Notes under the pieces: model-generated
Database searches by the model: none
Told to the model about the DNA's origin: nothing
What the model saw: only the letters and a program-made list of their open reading frames with translations
From: Mesaphorura yosii
Taxonomy: Eukaryota; Arthropoda; Collembola; Poduromorpha; Tullbergiidae
Direction of reading: 5' to 3'
DNA: 64,000 nt
Assembly (NCBI GenBank): GCA_009869945.1
Contig: WIXG01000093.1
Coordinates: 124,001 to 188,000, forward strand
Shown here: one piece after another, positions 52,637 through 64,000 of the stretch
Numbering within the stretch: position 1 is the stretch's first letter
Layout: each line of letters begins with the position of its first letter
Program-made: the position numbers and the translations under genes

Positions 52637-53831
52637 AGGAATAAATTAATAAAACACTCGAAGAAGTGAAAAAATGAAGTGCAGCACTTCTGCGGTTACA
52701 CAATTTGAGCAAATGGCTCTGCATGGCATGCCACGACAAGGAAGAGCAGGCGCGCAGGCAGGCGGACGAACACACATGAATTAAAAGTAATGATAAGGTG
52801 AGACGATGATGTATAATTTTTCCGAAATTAAAATCGTATTGAATTGAAACGATGATCATGACGATGATTACGATTCTTGTACACGTTCGTTGTGGTCTGA
52901 GTTTCCCGTGCCATTCAATTGTAGCGTGTGTGATTCGAATTACAGCGCAGGTTGTATTAAAAGGTATGTAATTTTGTATTTAAAATAAAATTATACTTAT
53001 TGAGTGTGCTGCATGCGATGCGAGCGAGGAATTGTGAAGAGGCCGGACTCTCGAGTCACGGAGACCGCAGAGCACTTGCACTTGATGAAGTACGGCCAAG
53101 CGGATCTTTCACGAGTATGAGAAAAGTTAATGTAGAAAATTACAGGTTACGTTCTTTTATTTGGTTGTAAAGTATAATAATACTGTAACACTTTGCCTAG
53201 CATCCTCGGCTGCTCCTCTCCGTAATGTCTTTCTGAACTCCCAGCCTCTTAATTATCATTGTAAATTTTTATTGCATGCTGAGTGTAATCGCAGCAAAAA
53301 AAAACGAACGACCGAAAGAATTGAAATCCTCCTCTTTTTAGTGCACTGGCTGTTTTTACGATCTATTTTATTCCCTGCCTTTATCTCCACTCCGGCATGG
53401 CGCATTACGCTTACGCACCGAAATCTGTCCGTAATTTCTGTTGCTGTTGTTGTCTTTCCATTTGATGGCCGTGAAGCAGGCTCTAATTCGTTTTATTGCT
53501 GCTTGCGAGTCGTGTACAGTTAATTAACATGATTAAATGCACAAATGCCATATAATCAGAGTCAAACGTGTGTGATTACTTCACACGTTCCAGAATTTAC
53601 GACCTTTTCATGAGCGGCACAAATTGACAGCTGCAGTGCAGTGCGGAACTCACAGCATTTGCAGTGACATTTATAGCTACTAAAAAGTGACACTCTGCCA
53701 AAGCAGCCTGCAGTCCGTGATTTACGGTGGCAAATGCGATCGAGTTCGACGCGACGTCAAGTTGCTACGATAATGATAATGATGATGACGATTTGATGAA
53801 GGTCGGAGCAGGCAGACAGGCAGACAGACAC

Positions 53832-53850
53832 GTCAGCATGGCATGCTGAC
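53832..53850. repeat. Perfect 9+1+9 palindrome
   Basis: GTCAGCATG and CATGCTGAC flank a single G. A CAGACAGG-type tract precedes it and TGCCAG follows. Confidence 0.9.
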
Positions 53851-54021
53851 TGCCAGTTTGCTCTCGTCTCTCGTGTTATTGTTATTAGCGTTTTCTTCTT
53901 GTGTTGTTAAATTTTGACTTATTGACATATCATGTGATGATGATGATAAATAGGCTCTGCAGACTTGCTTGCGATGAATGAAGGCCTGCCTGGCTCGCAG
54001 CAACAAAAACTAAACTCAACT

Positions 54022-54042
54022 TGACTGACTGACTGACTGACT
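54022..54042. repeat. (TGAC)5 array
   Basis: Five perfect TGAC units plus T. Confidence 0.95.
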
Positions 54043-54758
54043 TTTTACAACAATAATAAGAATAATAATAAAAGGAAGTTCAAGTCACTCATAATAAGAT
54101 ATATTATAACTCGTTGTAGCCTGCACACGGAGTTTAAGATTAATATTGCTGTTGCCTGAGCCCATGACCTGCCTCTACCTCGCCTTTATTGTAACCAGCA
54201 GCCAAACAAATCATCGTAATAACCAGCACGACGGCTGCTTCTGACTCTGCCGCTGGTAAAAATATTGGTGAAAGTCAGAAAGGTTAATAGATTCTATGAA
54301 TCCGAGGTGTAGAGGCCTAATAAAAGGGCAACGGGAGTGAAACAAAGTATGTGACATGGAAAAGCGCTCAGGAACTCCGAGAGCAGCAGCAGCGGTACGG
54401 CCGCACTCTGGGAAGCAGAGACAGGAATGTGAAGATGAAAGATGGTCTGGGGTTCTTGCCAAAAGAAAACGCAACCAGCGAAATGTAACTTTTCCCATTT
54501 CTTACAATTCAAAGGAAGAAATGCGGGCCCAAGGCCGCTTTGTACGCTGTATTGCCATATCACGAGGAAATGCTCAGCGAAAGCAACAAGAAAGAGACGG
54601 ACGGTTTTATTGATTGAATACAACATTTTTTGTACATTTCTTTCCGACTTTTTTCTTTTTCTTTTCCTCCCCTAATGCCATCCCTGAACGTTGAGCTTCA
54701 CCGTAACTCTTCTGCGCTGCTTACGCTGCTGTGCCGTGAAAGTTTGGTCGGCGGCCCG

Positions 54759-54782
54759 GATGATGATGATCATGATGATGAT
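54759..54782. repeat. GAT tract with inverted centre
   Basis: Four GAT units, then CAT, then further GAT units; the centre ATCATGAT is a palindrome. Confidence 0.85.
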
Positions 54783-55773
54783 ACGGGAAAATGAATCCTG
54801 GGGATTTGCTATTTCCAAGTAGCAGCAGTCGTGCAATGTTGGCAGGCAGGAGACGGCAGCGAACGGTCGTGGCTTGGAGAGTGAGAATATTGGATATTGC
54901 CAGATAGACGGATCGGAGATAGATACAAGTCGAGAGGGATACTTTATTGCCATTGCACCACAGCAGAATAGAGCTACGAGGCTACGACGACACGAGCTCG
55001 ATAACATTTGATATTGTAGTTAGTCGTCTTCCTGCCAGCGCTGCGCGAGAATTCTGCGAGGCGTGGAATGTACGTGAGTAGACAGAAAAAAGTGAGCTAA
55101 ATGTCACTCACTCACTTTCCGTAACCCAGCAAGCAGCAATTCCTAAATATTCGAGATTCTCTCCGCATTAAAGGAATCTAATAATATTAAGAATGCTTTC
55201 ATTTAATGCCCGTGCCCGAGTGAGTATGCTTATGCTTGTCATACCCGACTCAATGTGTATAATGGATGGAGCTCATGGAATTGGAATGGAATGAAAATAG
55301 GAAATTGTATGCATACCTACGAATACGAATACTCATTGGGGATACGCTGAACAGCAAAACGCGCTGTTTACTGTTTACAGCGAGCCGGAATTTTGGGGAC
55401 AGACAAGAAAAATCCATCTCTCTTTAATTATATTTCCATGTCGAGCCTTGCCTACGCTACGTGCGAACTCAATTCTGCACTGTAATTGAGTTTCGTCCTC
55501 GGCTGGTCATCGCGTCGTACGTGTTTTTTGTGTTGCTGCTGCTGGATGCTGGCTGTTGCGGAGTTAATTGGTTGATGGCGAGATCAGTCGACGAACGCGA
55601 ATGCCTGCTAATGACAGATGAATAAATGAAGTTACGATCCATACTCGAGTCGAGACACACGTGCATGCTGTTTTCTATTTTATCCGCCCGCAACAATTTC
55701 TCCCACTTGACCAACTGGACGACAAACCGCACAGCACAGCTTGAAATGAGTGGTTCTCCATTATAATTAGCAT

Positions 55774-55790
55774 CGTGCATTAATTGCACG
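55774..55790. repeat. CGTGCA-TTAAT-TGCACG hairpin
   Basis: Perfect 6-bp arms around TTAAT, so a TAAT homeodomain core lies in the loop. Another ATAATTAG core sits about 10 bp upstream. Confidence 0.75.
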
Positions 55791-56736
55791 TATCGGCGCA
55801 CTGCTTTGATACTCCGTCCGTTTGTTGTGTTTGTAAATTTGATGTGGACGTGAGCAAATTTTAGAGGAACCGCAAGCTGGACTCCACGCACTGTGGCTAA
55901 ATGGATCTGACATGGCCTCTGTAAATTGCTAATCGTGTGGTCAGCATTTTGAATTTGTGCTCGCGTCATGTTGCGACGTGAAGCTTAAGGGTTTAATTAA
56001 ATTTCATTTGACGCTGCTGCTACCAGATTTACCAAGCTTTTCTATTTTTAATCAGAGCGTGCGCGAACGCATAAAGCAATTACAAGGTTTCGTAAATATG
56101 GAAAATGGATTTGAGTTATAAGCTTTATAATTACTTTATCCCTCCTCTGATGCGCTGGGTGGCTGTCTGCTTTCCCCGCACGAATGAATAAATAAAGCCT
56201 TCTGAATCTTTTATCGCACAAATTGGAAGGTGATGCCACTTTCTCATTTGAGTGCACGTATTTATCTGCTGCGCAGTCTGACGAACACGAAATAATTGCA
56301 CGAGGTCCCACACTTGGTTTGGCTTTCGGGTCTCTGAGCGCGTACGTACGCCTCCATGCTTCTTCTCGTGTGCTATTATAATTGACATTAATGACATTAA
56401 ATCAATAGAGAAACAACAGCGTGGAGAAGGCGAGAGAAAGTAAGCGATTGCTAATGCAAATAACGCACCGGGTGAACACGTACCAAAATTCATGGAGCTG
56501 AGCATTTTGGTTTATGGGTTCATGATGCTCTTCGAGCTGCGATCGCACAGCAGAGACCAGGTCGGAGTCTAATGATAATAAATACAGGTTGTACGAGAAC
56601 ACGTACGTACGCAGTGCAGCGCCCTTCTATCTTCTTCATTGTGTGCTGTACTTTGTCCTGTATCATAATGATGATGCACTTCTATTGATTTTCCCAGTTT
56701 GTGCCTGTGCTTTCTCTCATCTTTCTCCCCGTACCA

Positions 56737-56760
56737 GTGCCAGTGCCTGTGCACTGGCAC
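56737..56760. repeat. Perfect 10-bp hairpin, GTGCCAGTGC arms
   Basis: Arms GTGCCAGTGC (56737-56746) and GCACTGGCAC (56751-56760) enclose the tetraloop CTGT. The stem is GC-rich and should be stable as RNA, but much shorter than a typical microRNA precursor. Confidence 0.9.
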
Positions 56761-57508
56761 GTTTCTTGCCTTCCATTATTATTCTCCGCTGCTGCTGCTG
56801 CTTTCCAAGCCTCGTGCGTACTTTTTTAATCAGGCAAATGGCAATAAAATATCATGCTCTCAGCCCGGTCTGGCACGTGAGAGGCAGAAGTACGGCAGCA
56901 AGTTGCAAGAGATGAAATATAATTATACACAGAGTCAGTCTTCCCCAGACTAGTCATGGCTTCGGCTTCGACAAACTTAACTCCACTTCCTCTTTTCTCT
57001 CGCTGCTTCTCTTCCCCGCTTTCATTTTGAGTGACTCGTGGTTTACTTTCTCTCCGTTGCATTGCATGGATTCGGCAGAATTATTTCCCTTCCATTGGAA
57101 TTCTATTTTACTGCACGTATCCCATTACAGTGTTTGTATATTTGAGTTTGATATCATGAATGACGATGATATGATGTATGCATGCAGTGTAGAGCGAGCA
57201 AGAGCAAGCTCGGGTATTTTGCAGTGCCGGCAATGCAGAGTAGAACAGAAAGTTGAGGATGCTCGATGGGGAAGGAAATCGGCTTGCATTTTGTGCAGCA
57301 CACTTCTGTCTGTCTCTCATGCTCTGAAAATTTACTTTCCAGCCGCCTAAGCCCGGCGCTGAATGTGATATACGACGTACGGCATGACTTGCTTGTATTT
57401 TGGGAAAAGCTTCCATACAGTCGGATTCCTTTCCCGTTCCCGTATTCAAGACTTATTTGGCTGCACATTTGCCATCCGCGCCGTGCCGCACGCGTGTAAT
57501 GTTTGCCA

Positions 57509-57526
57509 CTGCTGCTGCTGCTGCTG
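57509..57526. repeat. (CTG)6 trinucleotide tract
   Basis: Six perfect CTG units, followed by CTCTC. Confidence 0.92.
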
Positions 57527-57722
57527 CTCTCAAGTTTGTACTTTTCTCTCGCTCTCGCTCTCTTTTCAATCCATTTCCTTCGATTCAGAAAATTCCCCTT
57601 TTCTCCGTCACCGACGCGAAACTGCTCGCAGAGTTCTCTTCAATTTCGTTCTGCTCAATTCGCACCGTAGTACAGGGCAGAGTGTATCGCAATGGCACAA
57701 TAATGCCTTACTTTCTACCTTC

Positions 57723-57752
57723 GCAGCAGCAGCAAAAGACTGCTGCTGCTGC
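57723..57752. repeat. Perfect 12-bp CAG/CTG hairpin
   Basis: Arms GCAGCAGCAGCA (57723-57734) and TGCTGCTGCTGC (57741-57752) face each other across the 6-nt loop AAAGAC. This is a CAG tract and its own inverted copy side by side. Confidence 0.92.
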
Positions 57753-58020
57753 TGCAGATACGTATTTCTCCATTTCCAACTCTCCCCTTGCGTCCTGCTT
57801 TCTCCCGTGTTTCGTGTTTGTACGCGATACGCTTCTTATTTGTAAGATTCATGTACAACTGCTTAGTTTGGAGCAGAGCAGAGCAACAAGGTCTGGGCCT
57901 TGAAGGTAATGCGGTGGAGGCAGCAAGCAGCAACATTATTATTGAACTCCGCTAACAATGAGTTATAACCTTACAAGCACAACATTCCGGTCTCGGGATT
58001 ATTCCTCCAGAATCCATATC

Positions 58021-58050
58021 CATTGCATTGCATTGCATTGCATTACATTG
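58021..58050. repeat. (CATTG) pentamer array
   Basis: Four CATTG units, one CATTA variant, then CATTG. Confidence 0.92.
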
Positions 58051-59335
58051 CGTCTCGCAATCATTTTCTACCTAATTCTGGAGTGCTCGACTATACATCA
58101 ATTCAATCCAATTCCAACTCAATCCATCCATCCATCTGTAATCCAGCCATAGCCAAACCGATTCCCGATTCCTGTAACTAACACTTCTAATTTTGCGTAC
58201 GTACAGCGTACAGTGCATGATTTATGTAGGCACTACTTTTTAAAGCCAAGTACGCCGAATTCGATGGAATCTGCAATCTGCTTAATAACTGTACTTTGCC
58301 ATTGCCTTTGCTCGTTACACTGCAGTCTCGAATGAATGAATGGATAGCAGTGGGATTCGTGCTCCCTAATTGGCCCCGCTGAAAGGGTTCGAGTTCCAGC
58401 AGGAGCCTGAATAAAACCAAAAGTGAAACACAATTGTTAATTACTCGCTGCTGTGCTGCAGTTGTTCATTTCATGGATTCGTGAACGAGCGAGCGGGGAT
58501 TGAGTTACCTACGCTCACTCAGAGCCCGTGTTGTGTTTCTCTGTGTGAAAATTGGTTGGTGGTGGCTTTTCTCTCTTTTGTGTAATGCATTTTTTAAAAA
58601 TACAAATGAGCAGTCGCACTGGCAGCCACTCACTCGTATGGAGCATGGCTGCCTTGCCTTGCCTTGTGTAGTTGTAGTAGAGTAACTTTTAACAATAAAA
58701 ATTGAAATTTAAAAAGAGTGCACAAGAAAAGAATGAATTGGAATATTTTTATGAATAGGCTCGACGAGACGAGTTCGAGTAGCTCGTAGCTGCCTTTTTG
58801 TTTCGCTGCGTGTTCCTGTACGTGATATACACGTGTATTTTGTGTGAGACCAGACCAGACTTCTTTTGAATGAAAATATAATTAGGCATATATGTTCGAG
58901 CTGCTGGAGTGTCGCTGCACACTCGCTGAATATTCGATTGTCTAACAATGTATTCTTGTATTACGTTTTTTACTTCTTTTCTATTATTATTACTGCGTTA
59001 TTATTGTTCACCCTCTTCTCCAGGCTCATTGCCTATTGCCAGCTCACATTGGCCCTCGACAACAGCGAGCAGAGCAGCAGCGAAAGAAAGCGGCTCGCAC
59101 TCGTGCGATTCATGACAAAAAGAGAACCAAACTGAACTAAACCAAGTCCATCACGTTTTCCGTCTACAATTTCAGTAATAATGCGATGCAGTATGCAATG
59201 AGCAATGGTTTAAATAAAATTTTTGTGCAGCAGCAGCGACAGCAAATGCAGCACAGCTTCGTTAATACTTTAGTTAAATTGTGTTTTGAGCTTCGTACTG
59301 TAGTGGTGAATTCAAAGTGCAGCGCAGGAGTCTTC

Positions 59336-59349
59336 TGCCTGCCTGCCTG
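59336..59349. repeat. (TGCC)3 array
   Basis: Three TGCC units plus TG; GGCA family. Confidence 0.88.
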
Positions 59350-60400
59350 GAATAGAAAACGGAGGGTCGCAGGATAAATTGAAGAGCAGTTGACTGATGT
59401 GTGTTCCTTTTTCCTTTTCTCATCTTGTGCACTATTTTGATGTATTGTGAATGCCATGAATGAATCAAAAATGAATGATTTAAAATGTGCATACGACCGT
59501 AGCGTAGCTGCACTCTGCACTCTGCAGCAGTTCGAAGTAATAACATAATGCAATTTCCTATTCTTTCTGCTTCCCTTCCGCCGACACCGCCTGCGCTGCG
59601 ACGAGTTTGGTGTTTGGTCTCTGTTCTGTAATTAGAAGAAGTCCCCACGATTCCGAACCGTGCGCGCTGTTCAATTAGATTTCGGATTAGGCATTTACAT
59701 GCTCTCCGGGCTTTCTTGTCTGTTTGCTGCTCTGCCGCGAACTGCAAACAATCAATGCTCGAGACTGAGCGCCGTGTAGCGACGAAACATGACTACGACC
59801 TTGTGTGTTTTGCGACTTCATCGCGCATCGACACGGCTTTCGTCGACCCGTCGACCAATGCCAATAATTCTGTTAATCCATAATGGCCGAAGCAGCGGAA
59901 ATGAAATGGTAAAATGGAAATTCAGCAGAATCGAAAATGCGTGTCGAACAAGCACAAAAGAAAAACACACAAGAATTGTCGCTTTTTTTGAATTCCGTCC
60001 CGTTTTTTATTATTTATTATGGGAAAACGGAATTTCATACTGCACACACACACGAAAAATTCATTCTGTCAAATAGCAAGCAGTAAATAGCATGGTACAA
60101 TGGAACAGAATCTCACAGTCGATGTCCCACGTCCCGAGCGACGAGTTGACGACTAGAAATTTGTAGCCGTTGCCAGGAATCACATTATTGGCCGGCTCCG
60201 TGACATTATCCGTTCTGCATTGCATTCTGTAAATGGGCGAGTTTAATGCGAACGGGTTACACATTTCTTATTCTCGAGCAGTGAATTGAGATTTTTTTTT
60301 ACATCAAAATGGAAATGCGCTGTTAAATTAGTATTTCTTTACAAAATAATAATATTATTGAAAGCTTGCCAAACTGCCAGCATTCACTCTCACAGTCAAA

Positions 60401-60414
60401 CCGACCGACCGACC
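60401..60414. repeat. (CCGA)3CC array
   Basis: Three CCGA units plus CC, in the same orientation as the array at 2828. Confidence 0.88.
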
Positions 60415-62714
60415 AACTTTTTGCCGACTACGGCATAAAACGGGCTTCGGTTCGGGTCCGGAACGGAGCAGAGTCATAAACGCGGCTGCGGCAGGGCAGC
60501 GCAGCGCAGTAGTGCGATGATAAGTTTCATTCACTCAGGCTCTTGGAGCGCATTTTGATGGCATCAAAGAGGAAGACGTGAAGGAAGTTTCCAAGTTCCC
60601 ATTGAGCAGCAGCATTCAAGACTGCATTGAAAAGACCGACAGACTCCTGCTACGCCATGCCGTTCCGTGCAGTTTCTCATCGCAGCCCAGCGGACGACGA
60701 CGAATAACGTGCAAAAAAGTCATTTCACATTCAAAACATGAAAATATTTTAGAAGACTCTCGCTGACTTGACTTGACTAGAGTTTGACTTTGACTTGGTT
60801 GGCCATTACGGACTTGCCATGCCATGTCATTATGAGTATTATTAAAACACGAATGAATTGAACAATAGACGACCAAGACTCCGAAATTGCACGAGCAGAG
60901 AAAGTGCAGCCTGCCAAGACTGTCGTCGGTTTAGTCACTGGGCTGCCAGAATCGCAATCACAATGGAAATGTGATGCTGGGAGAATTTATTCCGTAAATG
61001 ATGTATTAAAATGTAATACTTTGCTCGCAAGTTTTCACATTCACATTTACAAAAATGTTTTTCACTGAATTCATTATTATTTGTTTATTTGCTGCTGCTC
61101 TCCGTCTATTTTTTGTCTGGTGGTCCTTTTCATGGACGTTAGCCATGCAATTCCTTTTATCCCACTATTTTGACTTGTTTTTGTTCAGCATCTCCCATCC
61201 GCTGAAAGAGATTCGTTATATTTATGAATTACACTCCGAGTGAAAGATATCATTGTGCGCGCACTTGAATGTGCCATGCCATTCGGGTTTTTAATGTGGG
61301 ATCCTCCAATTCAATGTGTCCATTATGCTTTATGCTGCTCACAGAGACTCGAAGGGTCATCGTCACCGCGTCTCGTCCGCATTTTGTTCCATTAATGCAT
61401 AACTGTAATTCTTTGTAATTCATTTATGATTATATTGTGATCTGATTCCATTTATTTTGACTTTTGCTTTGCATTTTCTCATGCATGTTTGAATGGGCTG
61501 ATGCGCTGCGTTGTGTAGCAGCAGCAGCAGTTGCCAGTTGTTAGTCCCTAAGCGGCGCGGGTCAGACCAGAAGCATGAGCGAACGAGCAGCGTGGGCTTT
61601 GAGCCCCGCTCACATGTCACCCGGAATCATTTTTGACGTGTTATTAGATATGGAGAGTGATTTTAAATTTCAAAAACTTGTATCGTCCTTTCGTCCTACA
61701 AGCACAAAGCAAAAGCAATGATGTGACATCGGCGACTTGACTTGATTTGACTTGTACCAGCCCATTTGCATTTTACTTGTCTCTTGTGTCGTGTCGTATA
61801 GTGGCCCGACCTGAACCCGTTCACTGGTTTGGGTTTGACTTGTACGCGCAGCGCGCTAGTTGGAGGAACCATTCAAATTCGGTCGGCTCGGGTTGAGTTG
61901 ATTTGATCAGATAAATGTAATAACCATTTCGATCATGTCCCACAATAACTTCATTGGGTGCTTTGCTCTGCCTTTGCCATGCCATGCCGTTTACCTTGCT
62001 GCACTCGTTGCAGAAGTCTTCATGCACGATGGCGGCATGCGTAATGGCTAATCAACTCCACTGTTCTGCTGTTGGTAACTTAAGCTCGATTACACATTAC
62101 ATAGTTTGCTTGTCGGCTTAGTACATAATTCTTACACTGCAATCTGCGCTGCTTAAAATGCAACAATTCTTGTTGCTGCTGACCAGTGAAGAGTGAAAGC
62201 GGCCCGTGCATTCTGCCCAATTCTTTTCATATTTCCTCACCCACATCGCAATCACAATGGTCGGACGTGTACAGGAAACAGGAAAAGAGAAAAGATCCGA
62301 CAAAATGCGAGATGAAGGAAACGTAATGGTTTTGTGAAACAAATCACACTGCAACGCAACGAGCAAGGAAGACACGGCGTGCACTGCACTGGAAAATATT
62401 GTTGCACTCATGACTGGAGTCTGAAGTCCCGATCAGCGAGTGCGTGCATGCAGATTGCGACATTGCACTACACAAGGTTCGCATCACACAAGGGTTGATC
62501 TTGATCATAAAAGCTCCATTAGAGATGAAGAGACAACTCAAGAGAGCGTGAAAAATTGATGGATGCAATAATGGAATACAGTGCGTGGAGAAATGAGATG
62601 CAACCGGCAATGATTCGATGCGAACCAGAACACCGATACGGAAACGAATCGAATTTGTGATCCGAATTTTCCCAGCCATCAGCCAACTTTTGTGGCCGGG
62701 CAATTTAGGGCTTG

Positions 62715-62730
62715 TTTTTTTTTAAAAAAA
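62715..62730. repeat. T9A7 homopolymer junction
   Basis: Nine T followed directly by seven A, a self-complementary tract likely to be intrinsically bent or easily melted. Confidence 0.85.
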
Positions 62731-63121
62731 TCTTGCGTCCCGCTGTACAAATTTTATTAAGACTCTGACCGGACAGACATGATTCTGGAGTCGAGTCGCA
62801 TTCTGTCTGTTTACTAAAAGGGCCGGCAATGGTTTTGAATTTTAATCAGACCGGAGAAAAATGAAAGATGATTTAGCCAAAAAGCCACAATCGCAAGTTG
62901 CAAGAGACGAAGAAAAACAAAAACAAAGAACAACGGGACGATTTTTCGGCTCTCATTCTCTCATAAGTGCATGAAATGAGAATAATAATCGTGCTTAGAG
63001 TTTGAAGGTTTCATTTTCGGTAAGCTTCTCAGTATTCCAGACGACACACAGAAAGTAAAATATTATTATTTCAAGAGTGCGGCCTGGAGTGGAGCAGAAA
63101 CATGATCACAGGGAAGATGCG

Positions 63122-63144
63122 GCGTGCGTGCGTGCATGCATGCG
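63122..63144. repeat. GCGT/GCAT compound array
   Basis: Three GCGT units pass into two GCAT units and then GCG, alternating purine and pyrimidine almost throughout. Confidence 0.9.
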
Positions 63145-63166
63145 AGATGCGATGATCCGGTCAAAA

Positions 63167-63182
63167 ATTATTATTATTATTA
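63167..63182. repeat. ATT trinucleotide tract
   Basis: Five ATT units, 22 bp after the GCGT/GCAT array. Confidence 0.88.
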
Positions 63183-64000
63183 CATGTGAATTGACTACGT
63201 TATGGTCCCCTTCATTGCCCATTCCTGACTTTATAATGTCGTCATTTCTTGAGAAGCTGCGCGTTATACGCTGTCATTATGTTGTTATTGGTCTCATGTC
63301 ATGTCACTCCGACATCGTTACGCGACTCCGCGACTGCTGAATGGCTAATAGCAAACACCGTCCGCCAGAGCCGGTCGAAAACGTAGAACGATCGTTGTCG
63401 TTGGTGGAATGAAGCAAGATGAGTTTTTAAGCATTTTTATGCTGTGAACAATGGGCACTGAGCCTCACCACAAATTTCCTAAATTGATTGAGGTCGCAGG
63501 GAGAATGCGAACGTGAATAAGCACGTAGAGAGTACGTGTCCTTCACAAGGCTCTTTTGATTGATATAAAGGCATCATCGCAGCGAGCACAGACACAGAGC
63601 ACACGTTACGATGACGTGAATGAATAAGATTAAGATAATGCGATGGAAATTTTATCTCCGTACTCGTCTCGTATCAAGTGTCACGTCACAGACATTCAAC
63701 GCGTTGCGTCGAGTACGCTTTGTTGTGCGCGTCTGTTCACAATATCCTAATCGTAGTCTGAATCTGGAGATCTGAATGAAGCACTCTCATGGAGGTTTCC
63801 GAGGATGAATGAAGAACGAATTAAAATAATGCCACTCGAGTCAAGTCGTCCTTTGTGCCGTACCAGCCAAGCCGAGTGCGGCATGGATAATTGGAATCTC
63901 TTCTCGCAGCAGCGTCCATAAAGAAGAACGCCGAGCAGGGCAGAGCAGAGCTGAGCTGAGTTGAAGTTTGTTGCGGATGGAGAAGAATAATGGCAATGCA

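Larger units (their letters stand above)
46001..56000. other. Intron 2 segment: no gene, strong hairpins after 52.6 kb
   Basis: No supportable gene. A 166-codon minus frame at 55469-55969 resembles no family and has no splice or codon support. Structures are at 46193, 50623, 52611, 53832, 54022, 54759 and 55774. Confidence 0.5.
56001..64000. other. Intron 2 segment: no gene, CAG/CTG-rich
   Basis: No supportable gene. Overlapping + frames at 57266-57903 (up to 167 codons) are low-complexity translations of CTG and pyrimidine tracts. Structures are at 56737, 57509, 57723, 58021, 59336, 60401, 62715, 63122 and 63167. Confidence 0.5.

Noticed and set aside
55469..55969. 166-codon minus-strand open frame
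   Set aside because: No family likeness, no splice sites or start context of note. In 64 kb read in six frames, one frame of this length is not surprising.
57266..57903. Three overlapping + strand open frames, the longest 167 codons
   Set aside because: They translate CTG, CAG and pyrimidine-rich tracts into poly-Ala, poly-Cys, poly-Gln and Ser/Phe runs, in more than one frame at once, which is typical of simple sequence and not of a gene.
18093..58226. TGATTTATG words (18093, 38232, 58218) like Exd-Hox composite sites, about 20 kb apart
   Set aside because: An AT-rich word of this length is expected a few times in 64 kb by chance; the even spacing is most likely coincidence.
58333..58400. 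tRNA-like A box (TAGCAGTGGG) and B box (GGTTCGAGTTC)
   Set aside because: The base that should close the T stem is T instead of C, and no 7-bp acceptor stem can be drawn.
58981..59135. Acceptor-like CTTCTCCAG followed by an open frame, tested as exd exon 3
   Set aside because: The translation (LIAYCQLTLALD and on) does not match the expected LSIR continuation or any later exd block.
59274..59747. 157-codon minus-strand open frame
   Set aside because: Overlaps another minus-strand frame in a different register, has no family match, and includes a translated TGCC array.

Overview
The window reads as eukaryotic and almost entirely non-coding. I see no operons, bacterial ribosome-binding sites, rRNA, convincing tRNA or CRISPR. 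The one gene I recognise is the 5' end of a PBC-class (TALE) homeobox gene, the orthologue of arthropod extradenticle and vertebrate PBX. Two short coding exons on the + strand (5559-5743 and 5860-5933) join in frame across a 116-bp GT-AG intron. They give the N-terminus and the first part of the PBC-A domain (86 complete codons plus one base). The exon sequence ([15 protein letters not shown], then [20 protein letters not shown]) is closest, from memory of the family, to arthropod Exd, so an arthropod is the most likely source. I cannot place it further.

Layout. (1) 1-525, minus strand: a weak two-exon candidate for a neighbouring gene that runs off the left edge. If real, it would be divergent to exd. 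(2) 526-about 3300: intergenic-looking DNA with short tetranucleotide arrays. (3) About 3300-5558: presumed promoter and 5'UTR of exd, almost free of the short tandem arrays seen elsewhere. (4) 5559-5933: the two exd exons. (5) 5934-64000: at least 58,067 bp that I interpret as the unfinished second intron. I looked for the next conserved coding blocks (LSIR..., RLDNML, the PBC-B segment, the homeodomain with WFGNKR) and did not find them.

The putative giant intron has no transposon I can recognise and no nested gene I can support. It is studded on both strands with short arrays from a few related 4-5-bp units: GGCA/TGCC, CCGA/TCGG, AAGCC, GGCAC and AATGC/CATTG. It also holds several perfect short hairpins, mainly between 52 and 58 kb. 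These are the main structural signals here. Whether they are enhancer parts, RNA structures or replication-slippage debris cannot be decided from one sequence. I found no evidence of a new multi-gene system.
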